DNA from: JAGLGH01 sp034723595
GTDB lineage: Archaea; Nanobdellota; Nanobdellia; Woesearchaeales; JAGLGH01
Reading direction: 5' to 3'
DNA: 64,000 nt
Assembly: GCA_034723595.1 (NCBI GenBank)
Contig: JAYEPB010000078.1
Coordinates: 15,258-79,257, forward strand
In this document: one piece after another, positions 26,626 to 35,171 of the stretch
Layout of the letters: each line of letters begins with the position of its first letter
Position numbering within the stretch: position 1 is the first letter of the stretch
Program-made: the position numbers and the translations under genes
Notes under the pieces: model-generated
Databases searched by the model: none
What the model saw: only the letters and a program-made list of their open reading frames with translations
Told to the model about the DNA's origin: nothing

Positions 26626-26815
26626 CAATTTTGGCAAATCCCTCAACTTTTTGATTATTGCATCCAATGAGCTTGAAAAATCTCAATGCCCCACTTTCAT
26701 TAACTCTATGAAATGTAAACGGAGAAGTTGCGTCTAATATTTCTTTTTCAATATCTTTGTTGAAACCGACTAATGCTTTTTCAAAATCTTTTTCTTTATT
26801 CATCCTAATCTGCAA
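26609..26815 (-). CDS. Small hypothetical protein downstream of the prenyl-synthase-like gene
   Basis: 68 residues (or 64 from ATG 26803), 34 bases after the 379-residue gene on the same strand. The sequence (FEKALVGFNKDIEKEILDA, RFFKLIGCNNQKVEGFAKIVKDRL) looks protein-like but matches nothing I know. A TATA-like ATAAAAATATACC lies just upstream. Its 3' end overlaps the transposase remnant, so it could be truncated. Confidence 0.35.
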   Translation of the reverse strand: MQIRMNKEKDFEKALVGFNKDIEKEILDATSPFTFHRVNESGALRFFKLIGCNNQKVEGFAKIVKDRL

Positions 26816-26849
26816 GGTATATTTTTATGACCAAAAACCCAATGTAAGA

Positions 26850-27989
26850 TTATACTCTGCTGTTTGGGTTTTTGATTTTAATATATATATCTTTTAAAGA
26901 AGTATTTCTTTGATATCTTTGTTTTTTTAGATAATTGTAAATTCTTGAATTATTGAGTATGATTGTCATTTGACTGAGATATTTTCTTGAATCTTTATCA
27001 AAACTTTCTTTTAGCGCTTTTTTTGCAATCTTTTGGCCTAATCTTCTGGTCATATACATAGGTAAGTCAAATGATTGTGTTTTTTTCAGAACTTCATATA
27101 TCTTTAATTTATCTTTGCTTTTTAGTTCTTTATTTAAATAATCTTCAAGTTCTGGTTTTTGTTGAATTGCAGAGTAAACTGATGCTGTGATTAACCCATT
27201 TTCTATATCTGAAAACTGATCCTGATAAGGTCGTTCTATTGATGCTGCTTTTTTTGCAGGAATATTATCTGCAACATCATTTACTATTTGTATTCCTGTT
27301 CCTAATGCGATTCCAAATTCTGTTAAAGATTTAATCTTTTTTTCACTTGCTTTAGCTAAATAACCTCCAATTCTGGCAACAAAACCTAAGAAATAACCGC
27401 ATTTTCTTCTGCAAGCTTTCTCATACAAGGGCAGGTAATCTTCTATAGGCAATTTATGCGCTTTATTTCTTAGATTTAATGTATCAATATCATCTCCTTG
27501 TCCAAGATAAATCTTATTATTTACTTCTTCTAATTCAATTATGATCTTTTCTTTAATAGAGGATTCAACTGAAGTTTTCCTAATCATTTTTTTTGATTTA
27601 TCATAAAGTTTCATACCTTCAATAACTACTCTTTGTTCATCAGCTCTGTCATTAACTTCTCCTTTTTTGTCAAGAAACCAATTAATCAAATACGTAGATA
27701 AATTATAGACTTCTATTGCAGAGCCTATCTTATAAATATCTTCTACTATTTGATTATCATTTTTAGAAGCAATATATGCTTGCTCAATAATAAACTCTCT
27801 TAATCTTGGAGAATTTTCTCTTTTTTTATGAATTGCATTTACAAGATATTTGCTTCTCTCACTTCTATCTGAATCATTGACTATTTCTTCTAATGCTGAA
27901 GATACATATTTGGTAACTTTGCCTGAACATGTTTTCATCAATAGATGATATTGGTCTAGGCAATTTTCTCTGAATTGTATTTCATTCAT
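26850..27989 (-). CDS. Divergent isoprenyl-diphosphate-synthase-like protein
   Basis: 379 residues, all-helical. GIALGTGIQIVNDVADN corresponds to the second aspartate-rich helix of polyprenyl synthases (usual G-x-x-x-Q-I-x-D-D-x-x-D), but the first Asp is Asn. The FSDIENGLITASVYSAI stretch fits the following conserved helix. The first Asp-rich motif is hard to see: YLINWFLDKKGEVNDRAD keeps only scattered acids. It is either an altered enzyme or a non-catalytic relative. Divergent from a tandem Lrp regulator that probably controls it. Confidence 0.55.
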   Translation of the reverse strand: MNEIQFRENCLDQYHLLMKTCSGKVTKYVSSALEEIVNDSDRSERSKYLVNAIHKKRENSPRLREFIIEQAYIASKNDNQIVEDIYKIGSAIEVYNLSTYLINWFLDKKGEVNDRADEQRVVIEGMKLYDKSKKMIRKTSVESSIKEKIIIELEEVNNKIYLGQGDDIDTLNLRNKAHKLPIEDYLPLYEKACRRKCGYFLGFVARIGGYLAKASEKKIKSLTEFGIALGTGIQIVNDVADNIPAKKAASIERPYQDQFSDIENGLITASVYSAIQQKPELEDYLNKELKSKDKLKIYEVLKKTQSFDLPMYMTRRLGQKIAKKALKESFDKDSRKYLSQMTIILNNSRIYNYLKKQRYQRNTSLKDIYIKIKNPNSRV

Positions 27990-28101
27990 TGTGCATCCTC
28001 CTTTATTACTTGGAAGTGATGTAGGGAGTACAATTAAAGATTGCTCTCTGGTTTTCGCATTTTTAGTAACATTTATAAAGAATAATGCAAATGATTCAAA
28101 A

Positions 28102-29040
28102 ATGGATGCAAAAGATAAAAGGATATTGCATGAATTATCTAAAAATGCACGTATTCCTATAAAACATCTAGCTAAAATAATTCGAATGAGTGAAAGTTCT
28201 ACTATTTATAGATTGGAAAGACTTGAGAAAAAAGGAATTCTTCTTGGAACGCACGCTATAATTAATAGCTATAAGCTTGGATATTTGGGATTTAGAGCTT
28301 ATCTTTTTTTACAAGGGACAACTAGAAATAAAGAAGATGAAATTTTAAATTGGCTAACTAGTAGAACTGAAACTTCAGTTATTGGAATAACTCAACACAA
28401 TGAAGAAATAATAATTATGTCCTGGGTTAAATCTATAGATATTTTTAACAATTTTATTAAGCAGTTTAAAGAAAATTATGGTGAGTTTATCAAGGATTTC
28501 CAGATTTTTTCATATGTTGGAACTATATACTATCCTAGAAATTATCTCAATCCTAAAAATAAAGGAAAAGAAATAATAGTAAGAACATCAGTTCCAGTCG
28601 ATTATGATTCATTAGATTTATCCATCCTAAAACAATTATCTGTTAATGGGAGGAAAACAGCATTAAAAATCTCAAAAGAATTAAACAAACCAGTAAAAAC
28701 TATAATCAACAGGATGAAACTTCTAATAAAGAAAGAGATAATTATAGGGTATAGCGCAAATATTGATCTTAATAAAATAGGTTATGAGTATTATAAAATA
28801 AACTTGATATTTAGTAAAAATATAAATTATAATACATTACTGTCTTTTGCAAGAGAATTAGATAATAGCATTTATGTTGATGAAGCAATAAGTAAGTATG
28901 ACTTTGAACTAAATATCGAAGTTGAAAATAAAGAAGAATTAAATGCCATAATAAATAATATAAAACAACTAACAGGAGGAATTAAACATATTGAAATTAA
29001 ACAGATAAGTAAATATCTTAAATTGAGTTTTCTGAATTGA
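28102..29040 (+). CDS. Tandem-duplicated Lrp/AsnC regulator
   Basis: ATG 28102 is chosen: a TATA-like CATTTATAAAG lies about 27 bases upstream, and the winged helix begins at once (MDAKDKRILHELSKNARIPIKHLA); the longer frame is promoter. 312 residues with two full HTH-plus-RAM units, the second from about residue 172 (LDLSILKQLSVNGRKTALKISKEL). Such tandem Lrp proteins act like pre-formed dimers. A second member is at 55334. Divergent from the prenyl-synthase-like gene, the likely target. Confidence 0.85.
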   Translation: MDAKDKRILHELSKNARIPIKHLAKIIRMSESSTIYRLERLEKKGILLGTHAIINSYKLGYLGFRAYLFLQGTTRNKEDEILNWLTSRTETSVIGITQHNEEIIIMSWVKSIDIFNNFIKQFKENYGEFIKDFQIFSYVGTIYYPRNYLNPKNKGKEIIVRTSVPVDYDSLDLSILKQLSVNGRKTALKISKELNKPVKTIINRMKLLIKKEIIIGYSANIDLNKIGYEYYKINLIFSKNINYNTLLSFARELDNSIYVDEAISKYDFELNIEVENKEELNAIINNIKQLTGGIKHIEIKQISKYLKLSFLN

Positions 29041-29248
29041 TAAATCAAAATTTACTTTGCAAATTTTGGTGGGTTATATTTCTTATACGCAGAAGAGACA
29101 ATACTCAGATCGATACCCAACATTTATGTTTGGGAGGAGTTCATTTTAAGGAGATTGGGCATTAGCTTATAAATTGAGTCGTTTTTATTACTAATTGATC
29201 GTTAATATTAGCTCTGGCATTGAATATCTATAAACGAATCAGAAAAAT

Positions 29249-29596
29249 TTACCACTTATCTATTTTTTCTTCAACCTTATCAGTCCAGTTTTGAATAATT
29301 TCTTTAATAATCTTCCTGATATTTGATCTTGAATTGCATTCATAGGTATAAATATAACCTCCATTATCTAAATTCCTTTGATGCCTAATAATTATACCTT
29401 TCTCAGACAATTTTTTAACAGCTTTTTGTATTGTTGTAAGATTAAGATTTAATTTTTTTGATATAGAATTTGTTGTGCATTCTTTATTTGTATATTCTAG
29501 AAAATATTTCATTATCTTTAATTCTGTTCTGGTTAAACCTAATCCACATTTAATAATGTCATCCAGGTTGAATTGTTTACATGCGAAATCTATCAT
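29249..29596 (-). CDS. Winged-helix (MarR/TrmB-like) regulator downstream of a CDF transporter
   Basis: 115 residues with GLTRTELKIMKYFLEYTNKECTTNSISKKLNLNLTTIQKAVKKLSEKGIIIRHQ, a typical winged helix whose recognition helix is NLTTIQKAVKKL. A short C-terminal helix carries CNSRSNIRKIIKEII. Its start overlaps the transporter's stop by ATGA, so they form one operon. It may sense the transported metal: cysteines occur at residues 6, 17, 39 and 67. It is probably an autoregulator; the ligand is inferred from context only. Confidence 0.75.
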   Translation of the reverse strand: MIDFACKQFNLDDIIKCGLGLTRTELKIMKYFLEYTNKECTTNSISKKLNLNLTTIQKAVKKLSEKGIIIRHQRNLDNGGYIYTYECNSRSNIRKIIKEIIQNWTDKVEEKIDKW

Positions 29597-30663
29597 TTTC
29601 TAATCATTGAAATGTGACACTTTGGACATTTCATTTTTAAGCAAGGGGTTTCTCTATTATGTTTTATTGTATATCCGCATTTTGGACAAATACAATAACC
29701 ACCTGGTCCTTTCCCTTGAGCACCAAAATGTTCTCTTTTAAATTTACCTTTTTTTAACCATCCAAAACCTTTTCCAAAAATAATTTTTGAAACAACATCT
29801 TTAGATTGAAAATATGAATCTGTAACATCATAACTTTTTATTTGAATTGCTACATATTCAAGAACATCAATCTCTTTTATTAAGTCTTTTTTTATCTTTT
29901 CAGATATTTTTGTTGCTTTTTCTACATTTAAATCTGGAGGTAATTCAATTTCTATATTCGCTGAAATTACTGGACCTCTTTTCTGGGTTTTTAAATTCCC
30001 TAGTGTAATTTCATTCTCTTTTAAAATATTTTTAATTTTATCTTCTATCTCATCATCTGCTTTTTTATCCAGTAAAGAATCTGTCGCTTCTTTTCCCAAT
30101 TCAATAGATTCTTTAATAATATAAATTCCAATCAAGGCTGATAAAATTGAATCAATATATGCCCAATAAGGCATTATAAATAATCCTATTAAAACTGCTA
30201 TTGAAGTATAAACATCAACCCTATCGTGGACACCATCTGAGAGTAAACTTATTGAATTTTCCTTTTTCCCATAATGGATCTTAAGTCTAGCTACTATTTC
30301 ATTAGCAATAGCAGAAATTATCATAATCCCTACAGCTAAGTAACTTAATGAAATAATCTCAGGTTTAATAAATCCTTTATATGATTTATATAAAATCCAT
30401 AATCCTGTTAAAAATAACATTAAAGTTATAATTGTTCCAGATAAAACTTCATATTTATAATAACCATAAGGATGTTTTTTATCTTCTGGTCTTCTTGAAA
30501 TTTTAATCCCAATAAAACTAATTCCAGATGAAAATACATCCATCCCTGAATGAATCCCTTCTGCTAAAACAGAAACAGAACCAGTAAGAAATCCAATAAT
30601 TAGTTTACCTACTGCTAAAAAAAGATTTACAAAGATTGATACTAAAGCAATTCCTTCTTTCAT
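29593..30663 (-). CDS. Cation diffusion facilitator (CDF) with C-terminal zinc ribbon
   Basis: ATG 30663 (MKEGIALVSIFVNLFLAVGKLIIG) is the natural start; the longer frame extends into the IS200 left end. 356 residues: six membrane helices with the metal site residues in the second helix (LAEGIHSGMDVFSSG) and fifth (LLSDGVHDRVDVYTS), PEDKKHPYGYYKYE between them, and a cytosolic ferredoxin-like domain. The last about 45 residues form a treble-clef or rubredoxin-like ribbon (CICPKC...C...CPKC), an uncommon addition that could bind zinc or iron. Exports divalent metal using the proton gradient. Followed by a regulator in the same operon. Confidence 0.88.
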   Translation of the reverse strand: MKEGIALVSIFVNLFLAVGKLIIGFLTGSVSVLAEGIHSGMDVFSSGISFIGIKISRRPEDKKHPYGYYKYEVLSGTIITLMLFLTGLWILYKSYKGFIKPEIISLSYLAVGIMIISAIANEIVARLKIHYGKKENSISLLSDGVHDRVDVYTSIAVLIGLFIMPYWAYIDSILSALIGIYIIKESIELGKEATDSLLDKKADDEIEDKIKNILKENEITLGNLKTQKRGPVISANIEIELPPDLNVEKATKISEKIKKDLIKEIDVLEYVAIQIKSYDVTDSYFQSKDVVSKIIFGKGFGWLKKGKFKREHFGAQGKGPGGYCICPKCGYTIKHNRETPCLKMKCPKCHISMIRK

Positions 30664-30681
30664 TGTCTTGAGCAAGGATAC

Positions 30682-31339
30682 TACACACTTTAGTGTGTAT
30701 AGGAATTGCGTAGCACAATCCTTGCGTTTCCTCCGTAAAGTTTTTCTAACATTGTGATTATAATAAGAGTGCGCAACGAAATTTGGCGCGTGCACTCAAA
30801 TTTTTTGCAATTTGATGAGCGTGAGCTGTAAAAATTTTTCGTCGCGCGGAGGCGAACGAAAGTGGAATTTGTGAATGTTGAATTAAAACATTATAACCAT
30901 AAGGTTGGAATAAATTATTGGCATCTTGAGTTTACGACCAAATATCGTTATAAGATGTTTGGTAAGTTCAAGTATAAAAGCCTTATTGAAGCTTGTATAC
31001 GTAAAGTTGCTCATAGACATAACATTGAAATCCATGTAATTAATGTTATGCCTGAACACATTCATATACTTGTTACTTTGCCAAAGGGTGTGGATGATGA
31101 AAAAGCTTTTCAACTTCTTAAAGGCGCTTCATCATACTATTTCTTTAACAACCATCCTAAAGCTCGTTTAAGATATCCTCAAGGACATCTCTGGAGCAGA
31201 GGTGGTTGCGCTGTAACAGTTGGTTATAATCAATTCAGCGAAACTGAACAATATATTCTGCAACAAGCAGAGCACCATGGTCTTGCTTGCTAGGCCAACT
31301 TAGTGACCTTTATGGGATACTGTGGACTTTAGTCCACAG
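30682..31339 (+). mobile_element. IS200/IS605-family element carrying tnpA only
   Basis: A Y1 transposase gene is flanked by two hairpins with the same TTTA loop: TACACAC-TTTA-GTGTGTA (30682-30699) on the left and CTGTGGAC-TTTA-GTCCACAG (31320-31339) on the right, as expected for the subterminal hairpins IS200/IS605 elements use. The 160-base non-coding left part is richer in G+C than its neighbours. No tnpB is present. It sits directly before the CDF gene start, so it may have replaced or altered that gene's promoter. The exact outer ends are not determined. Confidence 0.8.
30862..31293 (+). CDS. tnpA: IS200/IS605 TnpA (HUH Y1 transposase)
   Basis: 143 residues from a GTG. NYWHLEFTTKYRYKMF is the family N-terminus; the HUH metal site is HIHIL (PEHIHILVTLP); LWSRGGCAVTVGYNQFSETEQYI holds the C-terminal catalytic region. 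Size and motifs are complete, so it may be active. It moves single-stranded copies of the element through its hairpin ends. No in-frame ATG near the start; GTG with GCGGAGG upstream is credible. Confidence 0.9.
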   Translation: MEFVNVELKHYNHKVGINYWHLEFTTKYRYKMFGKFKYKSLIEACIRKVAHRHNIEIHVINVMPEHIHILVTLPKGVDDEKAFQLLKGASSYYFFNNHPKARLRYPQGHLWSRGGCAVTVGYNQFSETEQYILQQAEHHGLAC

Positions 31340-31366
31340 AGGAGGTCATTTTATGCTATTCATTCT

Positions 31367-31699
31367 TTATTCTAGGCTCTTCATGATTTCATCAATTTTC
31401 TGTTTTAAAATCTCCTTTTGCGCAAAGCCAGTTATTCTATCAATCTCCTTGCCTTCTTTTGTGATGACTAAACAAGGTATTCCTTGTATCTGAAATTGAT
31501 TTGCAAGTTCTGGGTCATCTTCTGTGCTTATCTTAGCAAATTTTAATTTACCTTCATAGTCATTACTTAATTCTTCAAATACTGGGCCCATCATCTGGCA
31601 AGGACCGCACCAAGATGCCCAGAAGTCAATTATCACTGGAATCTGTGAATTAGTTATTTCTTCCTGAAAATTGTTTTTATCTATCTTTTTAATTGCCAT
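31367..31699 (-). CDS. trxA: Thioredoxin
   Basis: 110 residues with the complete WASWCGPCQMMGP active site (WCGPC) and the conserved QGIPCLVI cis-proline region near residue 75. AGGAGG stands a few bases before the ATG. A cytosolic disulfide reductase; the reductase partner is not in the window. Monocistronic, between the IS200 element and a TrmB-type regulator. Confidence 0.93.
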   Translation of the reverse strand: MAIKKIDKNNFQEEITNSQIPVIIDFWASWCGPCQMMGPVFEELSNDYEGKLKFAKISTEDDPELANQFQIQGIPCLVITKEGKEIDRITGFAQKEILKQKIDEIMKSLE

Positions 31700-31837
31700 T
31701 TTGATTTTCCTCCTTTTGGTCTTTATTAGCAGTACTGATAGAAATCTGAAGTACTATTTAAATGTTTTTGAGTACTTATCAAATCCTTGCAAAAATAGAG
31801 ATACTCTTCCTAAACATAGGAGATGGATACTCTGAAA

Positions 31838-32590
31838 TCATGGTTTTGCAACCAACCACATACTCTCAAAAAAACTCCAAAAAGATTCAGCTATTTGTTT
31901 ACTCTGGATTAAAACTGCTCTTGATTCTTCACTATAAGTTATAATCAATATTTTTTCTTTTGATATTACAATAGTTGAGGGTGTAATTGTTTCAATAAAT
32001 CTTAATTTTGTATGAGGAATGCCTTTGAATATATCTGAGATACTCCTATATTTGTTATTATAAACTAATCTGGTTCTAATTTCTTTTTTAGCTTTTTTCA
32101 TATAAAACCGCCTAACCATTAATTCATATTTTTTCCCAAATGGACCTTTGGCTCCAAAAACCAGATATTCATCGCCTTTTGTTAGATTATCAATAAAATC
32201 CAGCATTGCTGTTTCAATACCTTTGTATCCCTGATACATAGTTGTTTCCTGAATTTCACTTACTATTTCCTTTTTCAAACTAAGTTCAGGAATAATTTTC
32301 TTAATCTCTTCAGTTTCTTTTTCCAGTTCTTTCTTCTTCTCATCCATGTAATCTAAGAGCCTTTTTGGATCAGTGGCTTGAAAATACTTAACATTATTTT
32401 TGATAATATGCGAAACTAATCCTTTTTGCTCTAATCTTTCCAGAATTACATATACTTTAGAACTTGTTATATGTGATTTGTCAATAATTTTGCCTACAGA
32501 ACTAACTCCTAAATCTAATAGTGCCATATAAACCCTAACTTCTCCTCCAGTCATCCCTATTTTTTCCAGTAATTTAGTATCAATCTCCAT
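31838..32590 (-). CDS. TrmB-family transcription regulator
   Basis: ATG 32590 is preferred: a TTTAAATATT box lies about 27 bases upstream on this strand, and the HTH starts directly (LLEKIGMTGGEVRVYMALLDLG). 250 residues: TrmB winged helix (SSVGKIIDKSHITSSKVYVILERLEQKGLVSH), a coiled-coil linker, then a PLD-like effector domain containing YQGYKGIETAMLDFIDNL and VRRFYMKKAKKEIRTRLVYN. Divergent from the methyltransferase/transglutaminase/cupin cluster, the probable target. Effector unknown. Confidence 0.85.
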   Translation of the reverse strand: MEIDTKLLEKIGMTGGEVRVYMALLDLGVSSVGKIIDKSHITSSKVYVILERLEQKGLVSHIIKNNVKYFQATDPKRLLDYMDEKKKELEKETEEIKKIIPELSLKKEIVSEIQETTMYQGYKGIETAMLDFIDNLTKGDEYLVFGAKGPFGKKYELMVRRFYMKKAKKEIRTRLVYNNKYRSISDIFKGIPHTKLRFIETITPSTIVISKEKILIITYSEESRAVLIQSKQIAESFWSFFESMWLVAKP

Positions 32591-32661
32591 GTTACTTCTC
32601 TCTAAGGGGGAGATAATATTTAAATATTCCGGTTTCTTCCTAATCATCAGAGGATTATATT

Positions 32662-33405
32662 ATGTCAGAACAGGATTTCACAAAGATTGGAAGAGAATAT
32701 GATCAGATTTATAGGGCAAAGATGAGTGATTTAGAAGCAATCACATTAGATGTGCTTGAGACTTTGAAACCAGATAAAAAAGTTAAAGTATGCGATGTTG
32801 GCGCAGGTACAGGGTTAGTTGCAGACTTATTAAAACAAGCAGGGTGGAATTTTGATTATTTAGGTATAGAACCATCTGCGCTTTATGAGCAGCTTAAAGA
32901 TAGAGTTGGAATTGAAAAATCATTAAGAGATACTTCTGATTTACTAAAATCATTTAATGGATCATTTGATGCAGTTATTTACTCAAAATCGCTTCATGAA
33001 ATATTAATCAGCAAATTACTTGCCCATTATAAGTTGGAATCTAATAAAGATTTGCATGATTTATACTTGCAAGAATCAGATAGTTATCAATCAAGAAAAC
33101 AATTAGCACTAAGAGAGGTTTTGGAAGATTCATTTAATTCTCTAAGACCCACTGGATTTGTAGTTGTTTCAGATATGGAATATCCAGATTATTTAAGCAA
33201 AATAACAATCTCTGAAAGTGTCAAATATGTTTATCAAACATTCAAACATCTTAATTATAGGGAACAAACATTGCCAATAATTGAAATTGAAACAGCAATA
33301 GAAACTACTCCCTGGAGAATTATTGATAGAAGAGAGACTGCTAAAAGAAAAGATCCAAATATCAAAACTAAAGTTTATAGTCTGGCAATTCAGAAAGTGA
33401 TGTAA
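32662..33405 (+). CDS. SAM-dependent methyltransferase
   Basis: 247 residues, class I Rossmann fold: motif I VCDVGAGTGLVADLL, acidic residue in LGIEPS, and FDAVIYSKSLHEIL as motif IV/post-IV. The C-terminal half (RPTGFVVVSDMEYPDY) completes the sheet. The substrate is not evident. One base before the next gene, divergent from the TrmB regulator, so it is part of a small regulated operon. Confidence 0.8.
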   Translation: MSEQDFTKIGREYDQIYRAKMSDLEAITLDVLETLKPDKKVKVCDVGAGTGLVADLLKQAGWNFDYLGIEPSALYEQLKDRVGIEKSLRDTSDLLKSFNGSFDAVIYSKSLHEILISKLLAHYKLESNKDLHDLYLQESDSYQSRKQLALREVLEDSFNSLRPTGFVVVSDMEYPDYLSKITISESVKYVYQTFKHLNYREQTLPIIEIETAIETTPWRIIDRRETAKRKDPNIKTKVYSLAIQKVM

Positions 33406-33406
33406 A

Positions 33407-34018
33407 ATGCTTCAAGATCATCTGGCTAAAAAACAACTTGAAGTTATTGATGAGAAATTTGTTGAATGGACTGCTGGCGTAAGTAAAACTGATGCAAGAA
33501 TTAATATTTTTAATAATCTATTAAATATTCCTTATGGAATCAATCTTAATATACATGATGTCAGGAATTGCAGCAGAATTTTTGATGAGAAGATGGCTCA
33601 TTGTATTCCAAAACATTTTATCTTAGCTCACATGTTTCAAAAACTGGGTCTAGAAGTTAAGCTAATAAGTATCCCATTTAACTGGAATTCTTTTTCAGAA
33701 TATCTTCCTAAACAGATAAGAAAAAAGGCAGAGAATTTGCCAGACTCTTTGCACTTGGCCTGTGAATGTAAAATCAATAATAGATGGATTTTAGTAGATT
33801 GTTCATTGGATTCAAAACTAAAAGCATTAGGATTTCATATTAATGATAATTGGGATGGATACTCTAATACAATCCCTGCTGTAGTGCCAAATCAGATTTT
33901 GAGACACAATACTGTAGATGAAAGACTGGAGTTGGAAAAGAGATTTTCTGCAAAAAATTGCAATAAAATACAATTCTTTAATCTTTTAAACAGATATCTG
34001 GCTCAGTTAAGACTTTAA
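33407..34018 (+). CDS. Transglutaminase-like protein
   Basis: 203 residues. A Cys-His-Asp triad in the order of transglutaminase-like proteases is visible: a cysteine in MAHCIPKHFILAHMFQKLG starting a helix, His in DSLHLACECKINNRW, and Asp in ILVDCSLD. It has no signal peptide. It starts one base after the methyltransferase stop, so co-translated. The reaction could be peptide cleavage or acyl transfer; family membership is from the motif pattern only. Confidence 0.6.
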   Translation: MLQDHLAKKQLEVIDEKFVEWTAGVSKTDARINIFNNLLNIPYGINLNIHDVRNCSRIFDEKMAHCIPKHFILAHMFQKLGLEVKLISIPFNWNSFSEYLPKQIRKKAENLPDSLHLACECKINNRWILVDCSLDSKLKALGFHINDNWDGYSNTIPAVVPNQILRHNTVDERLELEKRFSAKNCNKIQFFNLLNRYLAQLRL

Positions 34019-34090
34019 TGTTATTAGCAATATTACTCAGAGCCAAATCTAATAGATAAATTTATATAAAAACTGAATCTAATTATAATT

Positions 34091-34411
34091 ATGATTATCA
34101 AAGGAAAAGATGCAAATCAAAAAAAAGCAGGAGTCATGAATATTAATGAATATAAAATAAATTCAGATTTTAGTGGGTCTCTTATTGAAATCAATGGAGA
34201 TCATGGAGCATTAAAATGCTTAAAAGAAGATAGGATTTATTTTATAATTGAAGGTAATGGAAAATTTGTCATTAACAATCAAGAAAGTGCTGTTTCTGCT
34301 AATGATTTAATATTCATTTCAAAGAACACTTCTTATAATATTATAGGAAAAATGAGATATTTTTTGATTTGCTCACCTGAATTTAATCCTGATGATGATG
34401 TATTTTTTTAA
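34091..34411 (+). CDS. Cupin-like small protein
   Basis: 106 residues. The centre reads like a double-stranded beta-helix: RIYFIIEGNGKFVINNQESAVSANDLIFISKNTSYNIIG, with the cupin G-x-G-x-F and P/N-turn pattern. The metal-binding histidines of typical cupins are absent, so it may be non-metallo or bind a small ligand. AATTTATATAAA about 28 bases upstream gives a leaderless ATG. Confidence 0.65.
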   Translation: MIIKGKDANQKKAGVMNINEYKINSDFSGSLIEINGDHGALKCLKEDRIYFIIEGNGKFVINNQESAVSANDLIFISKNTSYNIIGKMRYFLICSPEFNPDDDVFF

Positions 34412-34423
34412 TATATTTTATAC

Positions 34424-34509
34424 CACCAGTCTGTGACTGGTGTAATCAAGTAGTATTAAATATGCTCAATAGGGAGTGACCCTCGGCGAAGCCGAGCATG
34501 CCACCAGTC
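34424..34509 (+). repeat. GC-rich structured element
   Basis: CACCAGTC (34424-34431) pairs with GACTGGTG (34435-34442), which can instead pair with a second CACCAGTC (34502-34509). That alternative encloses ATGCTC/GAGCAT and the hairpin CTCGGC-GAA-GCCGAG (34482-34496). It is much richer in G+C than the flanks and lies in non-coding DNA. It could be a remnant of an IS200/IS605-type end, a miniature element, or a structured RNA with two alternative folds. Confidence 0.5.
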
Positions 34510-34616
34510 ACGGACTTTTGACAGCTTTGTTATTGCTTCACAATATTTTTTAATATTAAAATCCTTAAATTTAATAATCCCAAAAGTTTATAAATAAAGT
34601 GTGGTTTCCAATTAAT

Positions 34617-34973
34617 ATGGCAATTGAAAAATACTTAGTAAAACGTGAAGTAACATTTCCTGACCATAATAATCCAACGTTTTTTGAAGCACTAATTGTA
34701 AATTCAGATAAGTCAATATTAGATTTAGGAGGTCAAGTACAGTGTGAAGTCTATTCTTCTAATACTCCTTATGAATTAGGGAAGAAGGTGGGTTCAAAAG
34801 ATAAGAATCAATATCTGGGTGCATATTTTGATGATAGGTTACCTCCTGAGTTAAAAACAGTAATGATATTTAAGGATAGGCATATTGTCAGATATTCTCC
34901 ACTTGGTAATGATGTTAAACACACAGAACAATTTGATCAAGGGGTTATTGATGCATTGACTTCAGATAAATAA
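34617..34973 (+). CDS. Hypothetical protein
   Basis: ATG 34617 is preferred over GTG 34599 because TTTATAAATAA is centred about 27 bases upstream. 118 residues, mixed alpha/beta, no membrane segment, mildly acidic (KYLVKREVTFPDHNNPTFFEALIVNSDKS, YLGAYFDDRLPPELKTVMIFKD). No family recognised. Followed by a decayed gene fragment. Confidence 0.55.
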   Translation: MAIEKYLVKREVTFPDHNNPTFFEALIVNSDKSILDLGGQVQCEVYSSNTPYELGKKVGSKDKNQYLGAYFDDRLPPELKTVMIFKDRHIVRYSPLGNDVKHTEQFDQGVIDALTSDK

Positions 34974-34998
34974 TGGTTTCTCGTATTGAAAACTTTGA

Positions 34999-35136
34999 AA
35001 ATCTATAGGGTTTTTCAAAGACTATCTCTCTTGGGAAAATAGGAATGCAATCGATAATGAAGATGAAGAATATTTTAAGCATAGTTTATTTCCTAAATTC
35101 ATGAAAGAATCTTATGGTTTAAATATTATAGAATAG
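34999..35136 (+). pseudogene. Decayed gene fragment
   Basis: An open frame without a start codon encodes about 45 residues of protein-like sequence (FFKDYLSWENRNAIDNEDEE, then FPKFMKESYGLNIIE) up to a TAG at 35134. It looks like the C-terminus of a lost gene. Family not recognised. Confidence 0.35.
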
Positions 35137-35171
35137 AAAAGCATTTAAAGAATGTTATTAAATCAAATTCT

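Noticed and set aside
30682..30699. Hairpin before the CDF gene as a metal riboswitch or operator
   Set aside because: Its TTTA loop and position match the right-hand hairpin of the IS200 element, so an element end is simpler.
31287..31493. 68-residue plus-strand ORF after tnpA
   Set aside because: It runs through the IS right end and antisense to thioredoxin; no tnpB-like sequence.
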